Source: Pampus argenteus (taxonomy: Eukaryota > Chordata > Actinopteri > Scombriformes > Stromateidae). Taken from it: a stretch of 64,000 nt of DNA. Positions 22,200-33,589 of the stretch are shown piece by piece; the stretch's first letter is position 1; every line of letters begins with the position of its first letter. The stretch is from contig CM072880.1 of NCBI GenBank assembly GCA_036937835.1, positions 11,848,501-11,912,500 on the forward strand, written 5' to 3'. The notes below the pieces were generated by a model. It was not told the DNA's origin. It ran no database searches and saw nothing but the letters and a program-made list of their open reading frames with translations. The position numbers and the translations under genes are program-made.

Positions 22200-23620
22200 A
22201 AGGCGTTTCTCAATTTGCATCCTAGGACTGCTAGTATGTCACTGTATTAAGTTTTGATATTTTAACCATTTAGATGTCCAATGTGTGGTCATATTATCCA
22301 AACATTACAAAAAAATGAATAAGCGTATTACATTTGTTATACAGTTTTGTTAATAACATTAATATTCAAGACATAACATCTTGGAAAAAACATTTTAAAA
22401 CATCCAAAACTGATAATCCGCTTCATCAGGACCAGGTGGGTTGATTTGATCAGATTTGATTGATGATGTCCTGGACTTATAAGAAAACAACCCACCAACT
22501 GTCATCAGATCACTGTGATCCTGATTGATATGCAGAAGGACACAGTGTCACTTTTTGCCTACTGAGTCCCGTCTACTTCAAACCAGTGAGAACACAGACA
22601 GAAACACAAATACAGAAATCTCTGTGTGAAAATACTAAAACTTTTGGCAGAAAAGGTTTGTGTTCATGTCAAACTCCATCTTTACTGCGCCTGACCCATT
22701 TGTTCAGATCGAAACATTTCATGCTTCATTTCAAAATCAAACAGAATTCATCAATAAGGTGAAGATTGAAAAGAAAAAGTTCCCAGACAGAAAATGAAAC
22801 TTCTCTCAACAGGATTATTATAAGAGCATAAAAACAGGTGTGTGTGTGTGTTCGTTCTAGTGCAGAGATCTGGTAGTTGTTTGTCAGACCCTCCCAGGCT
22901 GTCTGGTCTGTCTGCAGGTCATGGTTGGCTGTCTTCAATGACACATCTGTCTCTCTCTGAAAGCCTGACCCTGCAGTCCAAAGAGCCAGCTCTGGTTACC
23001 TGAGGGGCCTCCTCTATACTCCGAGTCCATATCAAAGCAGGGAAGGAGGCCTCATTTCAGACGTCCGGTCAGAGAGAGGGGAGCTGGTGAGAGACTGTTT
23101 GGCCTCTCTTTACTTTGGATACATCGCAATAGTTGGAGGAAGTGCTCTGTCCATGAATCAGTTTCTTTAGCTTTAGTCACTCATAAAAGATGTAGCAAGG
23201 AAAAGAAGAAAGTGAGCAGGGGCGACCTTGTTCTGCTGAGCAACAGCCGGCAGTCTAAGATGACTTAAAGAACGACTTTCATCAAATGTATAATGTCTTG
23301 AAATGACCAGGTGTTGACAGTCCTCTGTCATTAATGAGCAATGATGAGGTGACATAGGGAAAAATTAAAAGGAGAGGCTGACGTGCGGTGAATTTGGCTT
23401 ATGGGACCTATTTTCATTTTCTTAGAATAGCACAATGGTAATTTTGTCAGGTGCAAATGGATTCTTTCTTTGCCTGCACTGATTTGCTAATTTCATGGGT
23501 CGACATGACATTGCTTGCAGTGTAATGTTAATTACAGTACACTTTTGGTGTGCAGTATAGAAAGTGGAATTGTATTTCAATTTGTCCTTTTTCTTTGTAC
23601 CTTATACCAGGAAAAACTAT
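22200..23620. other. non-coding stretch
   Basis: No supportable gene. A short TG run lies at 22,839-22,850. On the minus strand at 23,000-23,030 an ATG in good context is followed by 10 codons and a GTAACC donor (discussed in the findings). Balanced sequence at 22,980-23,130 may be regulatory. Confidence 0.45.
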
Positions 23621-23624
23621 TTTC

Positions 23625-23765
23625 CTGGTATCAGCATGTTTGCATGGTCACTGTGAACATGTTCACGAGCTGACATTAGCATTTAGCTCAAAGCTCCACT
23701 GTGCCAAATCACAGGCTCACAGAGCAGCTAGCATGGCTGTCATGGCTTTGTCTTGTAATAGTATT
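23625..23765 (+). repeat. LINE-3'-end-like teleost repeat fragment
   Basis: The run gacattagcatttagctcaa, cactgtgccaaatcacagg and ctcacagagcagctagcatg matches from memory a dispersed percomorph repeat often seen in 3' UTRs. Other portions of the same broad family are at 29,605, 53,595 and 60,187. Confidence 0.6.
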
Positions 23766-23799
23766 AGATTCCCAGAAATACAGAGAAGAATCTCTAAAA

Positions 23800-26700
23800 A
23801 CACATAGACCATTTTGTTTTCCTTCATTCACTTTTTCTGTAGGTGCTTGAATTGCTTAAGGCTACCTTGTCAGATGTTGTCCATGGAGGACTAGTATCAT
23901 TCAGCTTTTCAGGCTACACGCCATTTCCTTAAATTTGAGTCTGCCACCAGCTGATTATGGAGCCAGCTATGAGCTTCTATTCTGAGTATGAAGACATCCC
24001 AAAGGAAAAACAAGCTCCTGCCCTCTAGCCACAACACACTTCAGCAGATGGATCACTTAGTGCGAAAGCAAAACACTTTTCTTCATTTTGCTTCACCTCT
24101 ATCACTCATATCACCTACATTGCTTTTCTCATCCACAGGCTCTTTCTCATTTTCTCTGATTTAGCCTCTATATGGCTTTTATGTGTGTCTCTTTTCATCC
24201 CTCTCCATTCTTCCTCCTCCCTGCCGCTTTATCTGTCTGTGATCGTCACAGGAGGGTCATGATGATGCTCATATATCCACATGCATTCCGTTAGATAAAT
24301 GAATTTCAGAAGAATCGGCTTTCAAGGCTACAATGCAAGACAGTGCTGAGTCGAACTCTGTCAGGCGTTTTGTAACATTGCCACCAGAACACCAGCTGGC
24401 GTGCATTTAATATCCCATTTGGTCTCGAGGTGCATCTCAATTCTCAATACTGTCAGGACTTTTGACATGATGATAAGGTGGGTAGCAAAGACAAAAGCCT
24501 AGAGGGTTCCCATAGAGCATGCTTCTGAATGAATCAGTATATACACAGACACTATAACCACTGACCAAATTCCATTAACAGGAGGTTAAATAATCTCAAA
24601 CCCTGGCAGACATAGACAGAAATCTGTTTGTGCTGTCGTGGAATGGAGTTGTGTCAATAATGGTGTGTCAGTGTTTACACACAAGTGCTCTGGAAAATGA
24701 CAGAAGTCTCAACAAATAAAGATTTTTTAGAATGCACAACCAAACATTAATACTTTTTAGGTATGGAGACTACATGAAGTCAGGTCACACCACCAAGGAG
24801 CTAACAACTGACCTTAGTTAGATTGTAAAAATGACGACTGATGTCCTACAGCCATGCGGAGCAAGGATATATTTCCTCCTTCCTGTCTCCCTACTGTAAA
24901 AGGACCACTTCTCTCAGGATGAAAGCATCCTGGGAACAGTGGTGTAATGTTGTGGAACAAACTCTTGCTAGGTTCAAAGTGGCCGCTCATTTTGTCTACT
25001 CCATCTACCTACCAGTCAAAGGCTGCCAACGAGATTTATGAGTGAAATAAAGGTAGCCATCAGCTCCGGGTAAACAATGGAAGTCAAAGGAAGAGGAATG
25101 TACCTTTTATTCCATTAATTTTAAAAAGGTGTAAAACACAACGTACAAAAGCAACTGGAGAGAGTTGAAAATGTTTGCCCACCGATGCATCCAAAAGACC
25201 TCCAAAAATATTAGAGCTGTCTCTGAGTAGCTGTTGAGTGATGCAGCAAACGGCAGTAAAGAACATTCGGCAATAAAATATGGAGTGAGAGAGGACTATA
25301 AAAAGCGTATAAAAAGGAACTTTCATTTCCCCACCAGGAGCCATGCCAGGGAATTGTATATCTCACCAGAGCTGAAAAGTTGGTGTGCTACAAAGTAACA
25401 GACAGATCATCTTTGGCCTCCATGAAGGTTTATAATATATGTAACCCTCATGGTTGATCTGGAGCAGGTGGCTCATGTTTTTACCCTAAACCTCCTTCAA
25501 CAACACCCATTCTTCCTTTTTCCCCACTGCTCCTCCCTGACTGGGATTTTCTTTACTTCGTAATAAACTAAAACAGTGAGCTGTATCCTGTTTCAATTCC
25601 CCTTTCCCCTCCAGTCATTATTCACCTAATTACCGTCATCCACCTCACCGGTTCCTGTGCTCTTCCTAGCTTGCAACTAAGCATCACATTACTGTATACA
25701 GTGTTGGTCTTCACAGACAGCACAGCCAAGATCGAGGGAAATGCTTGAATACCTGCGCTATATAGGCAGTTAAAATGTAATGATTTAGCTGAAATGCTTA
25801 CTGAATTTGCATCCCCATGAACCATATATTCTATATCATCGGTCAGCTGCTTGGGAAATTGCTCAGAGAAGTGCTGGTGTTGGGTATCAATGTGGATTAC
25901 AGGATCAACTTAAATTGGATGTAGCCTAAATACACTGGTAAAAGAAGCAGTGAGGGGTGAAATGTGCAAATCTTGAGACGTGCAATTAAACTTTTAAATT
26001 CCTCAATGCCTCCTTTGGTATCACATTTTTTTAATGTATGGCAAAGAAAAAAGTGTGGGTGCTGAAAACAAGACTAAAAGTCTACAAACCTTGTAATGGC
26101 TCCTAGAGGTTGAAATGTTCATTATACTCCAAAAATGTTTGTACAATCTGTGTATTAGATTAGCTGGGGCTGTATTTGCTATAAGTAACTCCTAAAAATA
26201 GCCCTCGTCACACAATAATTAACAAAACATTTTAGAACTAAAACCCCAAGTGAGCTCCCAAATAAAATAAAAGTTAAAGACATTCTCCTAAATCTGGATG
26301 ACCAGTTAATCAGATGTTTTCATCAATGAACCTCAATGTGTCAGGATTTTGGAAAAATACAATATTATTTGTATTAAATGAACTTGCATGTTTTGATCAC
26401 GAGGACTACATGGACAATAGAGCAAGCTTTAAAGAAGGTGGAACACAATCCATCTGTCAGACTTTTCATCAAACTAGAAATGCACTCAGCACACCCTGAA
26501 TTGTATGGAAATTAATTGAAACTAGAATAAATGCATGAATAAAGTTGATGGCATGACCATCATTGTATTAGCTGGTAAGAGTAGCGCCGTGTGTCCAACA
26601 ACCTCATCATAGGATGAAGGTTTGCTCAGTTAACTGGACTAAAATATTAGATCAACATGCAAAGGGCGTTTGATGCCAGATACAATATAGTTGAGTTACT

Positions 26701-27190
26701 TTGAGTTTAAGTTTGAGTTACCTGTTTCCAAATGTCAATAAAATATTTCAGATTGACTGATCAGCATTACTACAAACAATCAAAAGAAAATCACTCTGTC
26801 ATCATTAATTACAGTCAGCTCTCATTATTATAACATATTTTTATATAATCGTTTAACTGAACCTGGCTGGTTTAAGGTTCAAACATGAATTTTTTTTTAA
26901 GACCATCTTGCCCATGCGAGAGCAGAAATGGGTCGTGGATATTATTTGGATGCCTGGTCCATTATTTGATGAAGTGCTTAAAGTTTCCCTGAGGTCTAAG
27001 TTAAGATTCTCTAATGTGATTTCCCCACAGGCTAATTACATTATGAATAATTTGTAGCAAGTCCACCAATCTGACTATCACATCTGGAGCAGAAATTCAT
27101 ATAGAAAGATTGTGTGTGCGTGCGTGCGTGCGTGTTGGGTTACAACATAAGAGATAGAGGAATAAAGAATTAAACCGAAAGAGAGAAAAA
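23800..27190. other. non-coding stretch
   Basis: Mixed AT-rich sequence without a supportable gene. Pyrimidine-rich tracts occur near 24,100-24,240 and 25,500-25,620. A homeodomain-rich patch (caggctaattacattatgaa) lies at about 27,028-27,050. Confidence 0.55.
27111..27134. repeat. (TGCG)n microsatellite
   Basis: TG units passing into about five TGCG units. Confidence 0.9.
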
Positions 27191-27194
27191 GATG

Positions 27195-27440
27195 AGTCTG
27201 GGCGACAGAGGAGTGCATGGAGATGACAAGATAACTGATGTAATGTCAGAGCAGCGGGCTAAAAGGGGCCATAAATATGGGCCATTCACTAGACTGCAGA
27301 TGATAATAAGACAAGATAATGCATAGCTTTCTAATAAAACCCTTATGAGAGTGAATCCATGCTGGAGCTCTTGGTGTGCAGATCATTCAGTCTGGCACTA
27401 AAATGCAAATTGTCTGCAGCTGAACTGTGTCCCAGATTCA
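27195..27440. promoter_or_regulatory. candidate conserved non-coding element with palindromic A/T core
   Basis: Holds ggccataaatatgggcc (27267-27283), close to but two bases longer than a CArG box, then agataatgcatagctttc and ctaaaatgcaaattgtctgc (octamer-like ATGCAAAT). Complex and repeat-free. Confidence 0.35.
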
Positions 27441-27839
27441 CTTAATATGCAGATTTTAGATATTTATATGTACTTTCTATGTTTGTAACATTGTACTAAC
27501 CTGTATCTAAGAATTGGTCTTGTTGGTCACGGACACTCTCACTCACTTTTTTTTTTGACTGCACAGTAATTGTAGATCTGATCAATACTACACTGGTTAC
27601 CTATGAAAAGCTGAACCGGCCTGAACCTGAGCAGCCACTGTTCTCACGAAAGAATACTGCGACTGTTATGAATGAAACTAGATGATAACGTCTCAGCTCT
27701 ACAACAAACGTGTTTGTTTGTTTTTGCCAGTGACTCATCGGTCAGAGAGAGGTAGCCGTGAGAAGGTGAGGGAGGAGCTAAACTTAGGAGGTGAGCTGAG
27801 CCGTGTGGGGCAACTCCACCTTCGTCCCTTTGGGTGTTT

Positions 27840-28090
27840 TTGACACCATCGCTGACACAGTGTAATTTGTTTCCTTTCTGTTGTTTTCATGTTGTCATCC
27901 ATCTAATCGAGTCGCGGCGCCTGTGTGTTTGCTTTCCCCGCACCGATATGTAATTGGTTTGCGAGGTGGCTTTTTGTCTGTGACAGTTGTACGGCATATG
28001 GCGAAGATTAATGGAAACTGTCCTAAAAACAGTGCGGTGGCAATAAATGGGTGTCTGGTACAAAGAGTTGAATAAGACGGAATGAAATTG
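27840..28090. promoter_or_regulatory. candidate conserved non-coding element
   Basis: Contains catctaatcgagtcgcggcg, caccgatatgtaattggttt, gcatatggcgaagattaatg and gtggcaataaatgggtg. A 64-codon frame covers it but has a mid-frame feel and no splice signals. CG dinucleotides are more frequent than in its neighbours. Confidence 0.33.
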
Positions 28091-28099
28091 TGGTTTTTA

Positions 28100-29600
28100 T
28101 TTGTACTTTCACTACCAGTTATCAGCTGCGCTCCTCTGTATCTGCTGTATGATGCCTCAGTATGTCTGAAATATGAAATTGATTTAGGCTGATAAAATGT
28201 ATATTTTCAGTTCAGAATCTCGTGTAAAGCTTGAAACTTGTCTTTGTGTTTGTTACAGTATTGTATACAGTTATATAATGTCAGTGTCCGATTGCTGCTG
28301 CTGTCTGAATTTCAGACAGGACACTGGAGGAACAAATTTGCCTTTCACTCTTAGCACTTTGTAAACTTATATTTGACTAGATTGTAGATATTTGTCAGTT
28401 CCGTCAGAAAAGTTTAGAGTTAAAAGCCAAGAAGAGCCCACAGGAGCCTTTACTTGCACTTACTTTCCCACAGAGCTACACTTCTGCACTTTAAATCATG
28501 TTGATGCAATAGAGAGTGACAGTCATATTCATTCTGTAATTGGCATCAGTACAAGTGGATTAATGTACAGTGAGATTAAACTATTTGTCATTTGGCTAGG
28601 TGCCTGTACATCCACATACACATAGGGAGGACACTTCAATATTGAATCGTCAATGTTAGTAATTTTCCTAATTTCCTAATTAGTTCCTAATTTTGTCTTT
28701 GTTTATACAGTCTCATCTGCCAAACTGCATTTCTTTTTGTTGCAGTCATTTCCAGCAGAGGTTATTGCATCTCCAGTTTTACCCCGAGTTCAATGAATTC
28801 TGGATTTTATTGCAATCTGATCTCACAGCATGCACACACAAACACTATTCAAACAAGATTAGGTATCTGCACAATGTGCAGAAAGCAACTGTACGTATGC
28901 AGTGTGCAATTTGCACTGGGAAAGAAGTGTGTGTAATCAGGTTCAACAATTAGCAATGGGAGTGTCTGTTCCATTTAAAAAATTCTCATAACAAAAATAT
29001 GCCGTCACATAAAATATGTAATGACAAATTTGGAGGTTAAAAAGTGAAACTGACACTAATTTCTAGACTCACTCCAGTTATGACGTTATAACCACTCCAC
29101 CCACTATATAACGAATCCTGTCCAAATAGGCTAAAGACAAAAACATCCACCTAAAGCTACAAAGGTCTCTCGCAGAGGGCCGATTTGAGCCTCAGCAGTA
29201 GGAGCGGCTTATTGCACAATGCTGTGCAGGGTTATTTATTATATTTAATGTTTCCAGAGCCGTTCTGGGAAAGAAATGTGGAATTTACACATTACTCCAT
29301 TTTTATCTCTGCTCATAAGAACCACACATAATCAGCATTTAGCAGGTGGTGTCACAAGAAGGTGCCTTTTTATCTGTCATATTAGCTACTGTGTTTTAAA
29401 TCAAATCCAAATTTGTGTCGGAGCGAATCTGTCAGTAGAAACTTTTGATGGATGACTCATGGAACACATTTGGGATAACTGGCTGCATGAGCTACAATCT
29501 GTTATGTTTTATATTTTACTAGTCAACCAGGAGTTTGTTCCATCATTCTAAGTTTGCAGATAAAATACTGATAACACAGTTCTGGTGCTCAACTGTCCCA
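28100..29600. other. non-coding stretch
   Basis: No supportable gene. Open frames at 28,392 and 28,693 lack context. Slightly more complex sequence lies at 29,150-29,300. Confidence 0.55.
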
Positions 29601-29604
29601 CTGA

Positions 29605-29870
29605 AACCTGGTGGAACAGTCCTGTTATGTAATGTACATATATTTGTGGTTCCCAGAGGATATCCTACTGGCTTTAGTGACTTTTCCTCTAGTGTCACCT
29701 ATTAGGTTGAGCTTCATAGTTTTGCAACAACTACTTGATACCAATGAATTGATTACCATGAAATGTTGTACAGATATTCACAATATATACTTTGGTTTAA
29801 TACCTACAAAACTTTCACTTTTAGACATTCACATTCACATCACCTGCACTTGCGAACAAGTGTGAATTAG
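29605..29870 (-). repeat. LINE-3'-end-like teleost repeat, reverse orientation
   Basis: ggttcccagaggatatccta, gtgacttttcctctagtgtc, gcaacaactacttgatacca and ccatgaaatgttgtacagat follow the remembered reverse-orientation order of a common percomorph repeat, diverged by many substitutions. It directly adjoins another repeat at 29,880. Confidence 0.7.
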
Positions 29871-29879
29871 CAAATATTC

Positions 29880-30193
29880 AAGACTGCAACTACAATTGTT
29901 TTCATTATTGATGAATCTGTCAGCATCAATATTAATCAATATGTTTTTTCATCCATAAAATGTCAGGAAATGATGAAAAATGTCAATAACTGTTTCCCAA
30001 AGTCCACGATGACGTCCTTAAATGTCTTGTTTTGTCTTGACCAACAGTAACCAGAAAATATTCACATTTGAGAAGCTGGAATCAAATAATTCAGACTTTT
30101 TTTTTCTCCCTCTAAAAATACCTCGAGACAATTAAGTGAATATAAAAATAGTTTGTGATTAATGTAATGGTTGGAAACTAATTAATTATCCTC
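29880..30193 (+). repeat. teleost 'gctgcaactaacgatta' repeat, near full length
   Basis: Starts gactgcaactacaattgttt and passes through aaaatgtcaggaaatgatga, gtttcccaaagtccacgatg, cgtccttaaatgtcttg and tcacatttgagaagctgg. It ends aatggttggaaactaattaa. Order and phrases match the remembered consensus over its whole length. It is the most complete copy here. Confidence 0.75.
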
Positions 30194-30333
30194 CACAAAT
30201 ATTAGCACGCTAATATTTTTAGCATTAGCGTACTTTTTTTTATTATAAAAGCAACAGTCTGGAACTGGAAAACCACGCAGATGTGAACCAGGGACAGTGA
30301 CGTGTTGTCTGCCTCTCTCTCCCTCCCTCTGTC

Positions 30334-30335
<2 letters not shown>

Positions 30336-30393
<58 letters not shown>
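30336..30393. repeat. (CA)29 microsatellite
   Basis: The longest perfect dinucleotide tract in the window, 58 bp. It is preceded by a pyrimidine-rich ctctctctccctccctctg, giving a compound repeat. Confidence 0.97.
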
Positions 30394-30395
<2 letters not shown>

Positions 30396-31654
30396 TTCTC
30401 ATCACCCCTGGAAAACTATCAAATAGCAACCACAGTGGTTATTAACCTCTGCCACAAACCATAGACCAACAAGTTGGCAGCCGGTCTAAACAGACCTCGT
30501 GTCTTTGATGAGGTTTTTAAGGTCCCCGTTTTCCTCCCCTGAGAAAAACACTGAATCTTAGTAAGGCTACATCATTGTGAAACACTCTGTAGTAAATCTG
30601 TCGGTGTGTTTGTTTTTCCATTTGCATCTCCAATTATCTTGTAAATATTACATTTTATATACTGTAAATCCCTTCATGAACATGTCATTATTCAGGGATA
30701 AAATAAACACAGCAGACAAAGGAAATTAATCAAAAACAATATATTAATGTTATTGCTATTTTCCCATTTGAACTAGTTACCAAGTAACCGCTGTAAACAT
30801 TGTATTTTGTAGCGCGTGGCACTTGATAATATAAAGTCATAGTTTGAATAAGTTCTGTAAGGGCATTGCATCATTTATGATCTCCTTTTGTTACATTTCA
30901 TGAGTCAACCAAAGCTGCTCTGACTCACTTTGATAATTTCAAAAAAACTATGTCAAATGGCTCTTTCAATGCCTATTTTTCATTGTGTGCTTATAATTAA
31001 AAAGACGACAGATTAATCCCTCATACCTCAGGCTAACCTCAAATCAATGTACTGCTTTCATTCTACCCAAAACCAGGAAGGCAGTGAAGCATAAGCATTT
31101 GACTTCTGTCTGGAGGACAGTTTACCAAATGGCTGTATTTGTTGGTTTGGATGATCAAGGTGGCTTGTGTTTGCTACCATATGGTTTTATTTTTCATCTT
31201 AGCCAAAGGCCTCAAGGAGGAACCAGTTTCTCTGTTTATAATTTTTTTTTTTTTTTTTAAGTCTGCTCTTACTTAATTTAGAAGTAGGCTTAACAGAGCC
31301 CAGAAGGTTCACTTGACCCTCTTGCCATCTGTTTCTTTCTACTGTGGAGCTGTGTATGTCCAGGTTACTTTTAAACCACAAGCTGTAAATCAGTTGTAGG
31401 CAGAGTTATGGGTTTAGAGACTGTAAAGTCTCTATTAGAGCTGTTCACCACAAGGCTCATAAAATAAGATTTTCCATTACAAGTTCAGAGTTTGATCTCT
31501 ATTGATCAAAACTATCCATAGCTAATTATTAGCTAAACTTTAAACTAATTTCAACACTGCTCTAACAATGTGTGGCTTGAATTTCAGGTTGTTTTCAGTA
31601 CTATCAGAGGAAACAACCTAATTTAACATACTATTAAAAAAGACGATGGATCCA

Positions 31655-31835
31655 TACTCGTTGGTTGTGGGCAGCTGGAGTCTGTTACCGCGTTGAGCTA
31701 GCACTGGGGGGTTGTTAGCCCCCGCAGGATAGACGGTTGGTGGGGCTGCCACCTCACAGCGGGCTGGAGGAACCGCCTGCCCAAACGCCACATGAGGCTG
31801 GCCTGGCGGAGGCCCTCTGATGGCGGGTCACGTAT
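31655..31835. other. isolated GC-rich island
   Basis: About 180 bp of GC-rich sequence in AT-rich DNA, with ggctgccacctcacagcggg, gaaccgcctgcccaaacgcc and a GGGGGG/CCCCC mini-hairpin (31706-31723). Frames are broken on both strands. It may be a fragment of a GC-rich mobile element, a CpG-containing regulatory site or an old retrocopy. Confidence 0.4.
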
Positions 31836-32048
31836 ATTTTCAGCTTTTGCCTTTTAATTTAACCTGAACTTCCAGATAAGTCTTGATCCGACAGCATCTT
31901 TATCTTTTTGTTGCTTTAGTGAAGGCTTATAATGACAGGTCAACGTTGATTCACAGGTATATACTGTCACAGTAAATTATAAACCTCCCTTACTTCACTT
32001 CTAAGACTAATAATAACATGAGGGCTGACAATAAATAACAATTGGCTG

Positions 32049-32071
32049 ACATTTCATTTCATTTCATTTCC
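32049..32071. repeat. (ATTTC)n short tandem repeat
   Basis: About four units of a pentanucleotide. Confidence 0.85.
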
Positions 32072-33003
32072 ATCACTCGGGTTTTCAACGGTACAGAAGT
32101 GACATACACAAGAGCGAAGCAGCTACATCAATCTCATACACAACCCGCAGATGCTGCTCAACACTCCACCTGCCTCACCATGTCTGCCAAATTAATCTGT
32201 GTGAGGAGATGAGTTTGGGATGAATTCATCTCTACTGGATGAGAGAGCAGCTCCCATATGTTAGGCCTGCTGGGAACCTGAGAGACGTATCCTTATTTCC
32301 CTGAGGCAGCAGTCGGCGTAACCCAGACTGAGGCATGGCGGCACTAAATGGAGTAGAGATAGGAGCGTTATCCGCAGAGACTGCTGAGAGCACACACGCA
32401 TACACAGCCAAGCAAAGGTTCATATCCTTAATGTGACCTACTTCTCCTTATGTTACCTGGTGTTGTGTTAGCTTCTTATCTTGTGTCTGTAACACGCTGG
32501 GGCATCTGAGTTCTGAGGTGAACTGTACTGTGGAAGAATTCCAATCAATAAAGACGCAGAACAAAGCAGCAATGTTGAACACCAGCAGTCTCTGTGAGAA
32601 ATGTGAAAAATAACAAACTTTGAAAAGTGGATTACTTCTTTTCAACACAAATATAAAGTTTATGATTTTTCCATCATGAACTGAACTTGAGGGGCCAAAC
32701 AAAAATAACAAGAACAATTCAACACAGCAACACAATTCTAAAAACATTACAAACTTCCCAAAGGTGATGCAGTGAAATGCTTTATTTTGGGCGGGGCTTT
32801 TACAGTATGTTCACTGTGACCACCACCTGTATCTGACAGATTTTTATTTTTATTTTTTTTTAAATTTTGGGCACCTTAAAGTTGTTATAGCGATTGTTGT
32901 TTGCAAAAAGGTGCACATTTGTATGCAGCAGATGCACAGCAACATTCACATTCCTTTTGGGTTGTGTTGGAGGTCAGCACATGGTGTCCACCAACTACTG
33001 CGA

Positions 33004-33004
<1 letters not shown>

Positions 33005-33034
<30 letters not shown>
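33005..33034. repeat. (ACT)10 trinucleotide microsatellite
   Basis: Ten perfect ACT units. The Thr, Leu and Val runs in surrounding frames derive from it. Confidence 0.97.
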
Positions 33035-33402
33035 GCTAATTGCTGTTTTCTGTCTGTTGTGTTGGGCAGGTGGTTTATCAGAGCTTTTTCCTGAAAGCTA
33101 CCTGCTGCACCTGAAGCGGATGCTAATGGGAGCAGTGAGAGTGAACCGTAAAACCGAAACAGCAGCTGATACTGAAAGATACTAAAAGAGCTGAGGGGAT
33201 CTACAGAGTCAGGTAATAATGCTTTGTACATTACACTTAGTTATTTGGTGTATTATTATTTACATAAAAAAGTGATTAATTTATTGATTAGTACACATTT
33301 AAAGTAATTGCCAACAGCTTATTGTTTAAAATAATAACCTTATCTTATAGTGAGTGTCAAACCAAACCTTTTTAACTACTACAAATACATTTAATTAGTA
33401 TT

Positions 33403-33585
33403 AGCAGCCGTGGCTCAACAGGTACAGCTCGCATATTAGTGAAAGGGGTGGTGGTTCGCTAACTGGCTACTTTTAGTAAGATATTGAATCCAATTGCTCC
33501 CGGTGGTCAAGCGCGTTCGCTACTATTAGTATGTAAATGAGAGGACATTTATATGCATTAAGAGCTATTAATAGGGGAGACCTGT
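33403..33585 (+). mobile_element. tRNA-derived SINE, diverged copy
   Basis: Begins gcagccgtggctcaacagg with an A-box-like tggctcaacagg (33411-33422) and a B-box-like ggttcgctaac (33453-33463). It continues with agatattgaatccaattgct, cccggtggtcaagcgcg and tatgtaaatgagaggacatt. This is the remembered order of an abundant percomorph SINE (head 'gcagccgtggctcag', body 'ctgaaccccaaattgctccc'). B-box decay and internal shortening suggest an old inactive insertion. Confidence 0.75.
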
Positions 33586-33589
33586 GTAG

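Larger units (their letters stand above)
30400..33000. other. non-coding stretch
   Basis: Mostly AT-rich. T-run at 31,242-31,258. Exceptions are the GC-rich island at 31,655-31,835 and a balanced block at 32,210-32,420, where a minus-strand frame follows a ctctcag acceptor-like site. That frame has no donor and no recognised product. Confidence 0.5.

Noticed and set aside
27267..27283. CArG (SRF) box
   Set aside because: The core ccataaatatgg has eight A/T bases between CC and GG instead of six, so it is not a standard CArG box.
30202..30429. Cys-Val repeat peptide on the minus strand
   Set aside because: It is translation of the (CA)29 tract.
32232..32423. Minus-strand frame after a ctctcag acceptor-like site
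   Set aside because: No convincing donor, low pyrimidine content upstream, unrecognised peptide, no supporting neighbour exon.
32894..33231. Thr-, Leu- or Val-run open frames on both strands
   Set aside because: They are artefacts of the (ACT)10 repeat.
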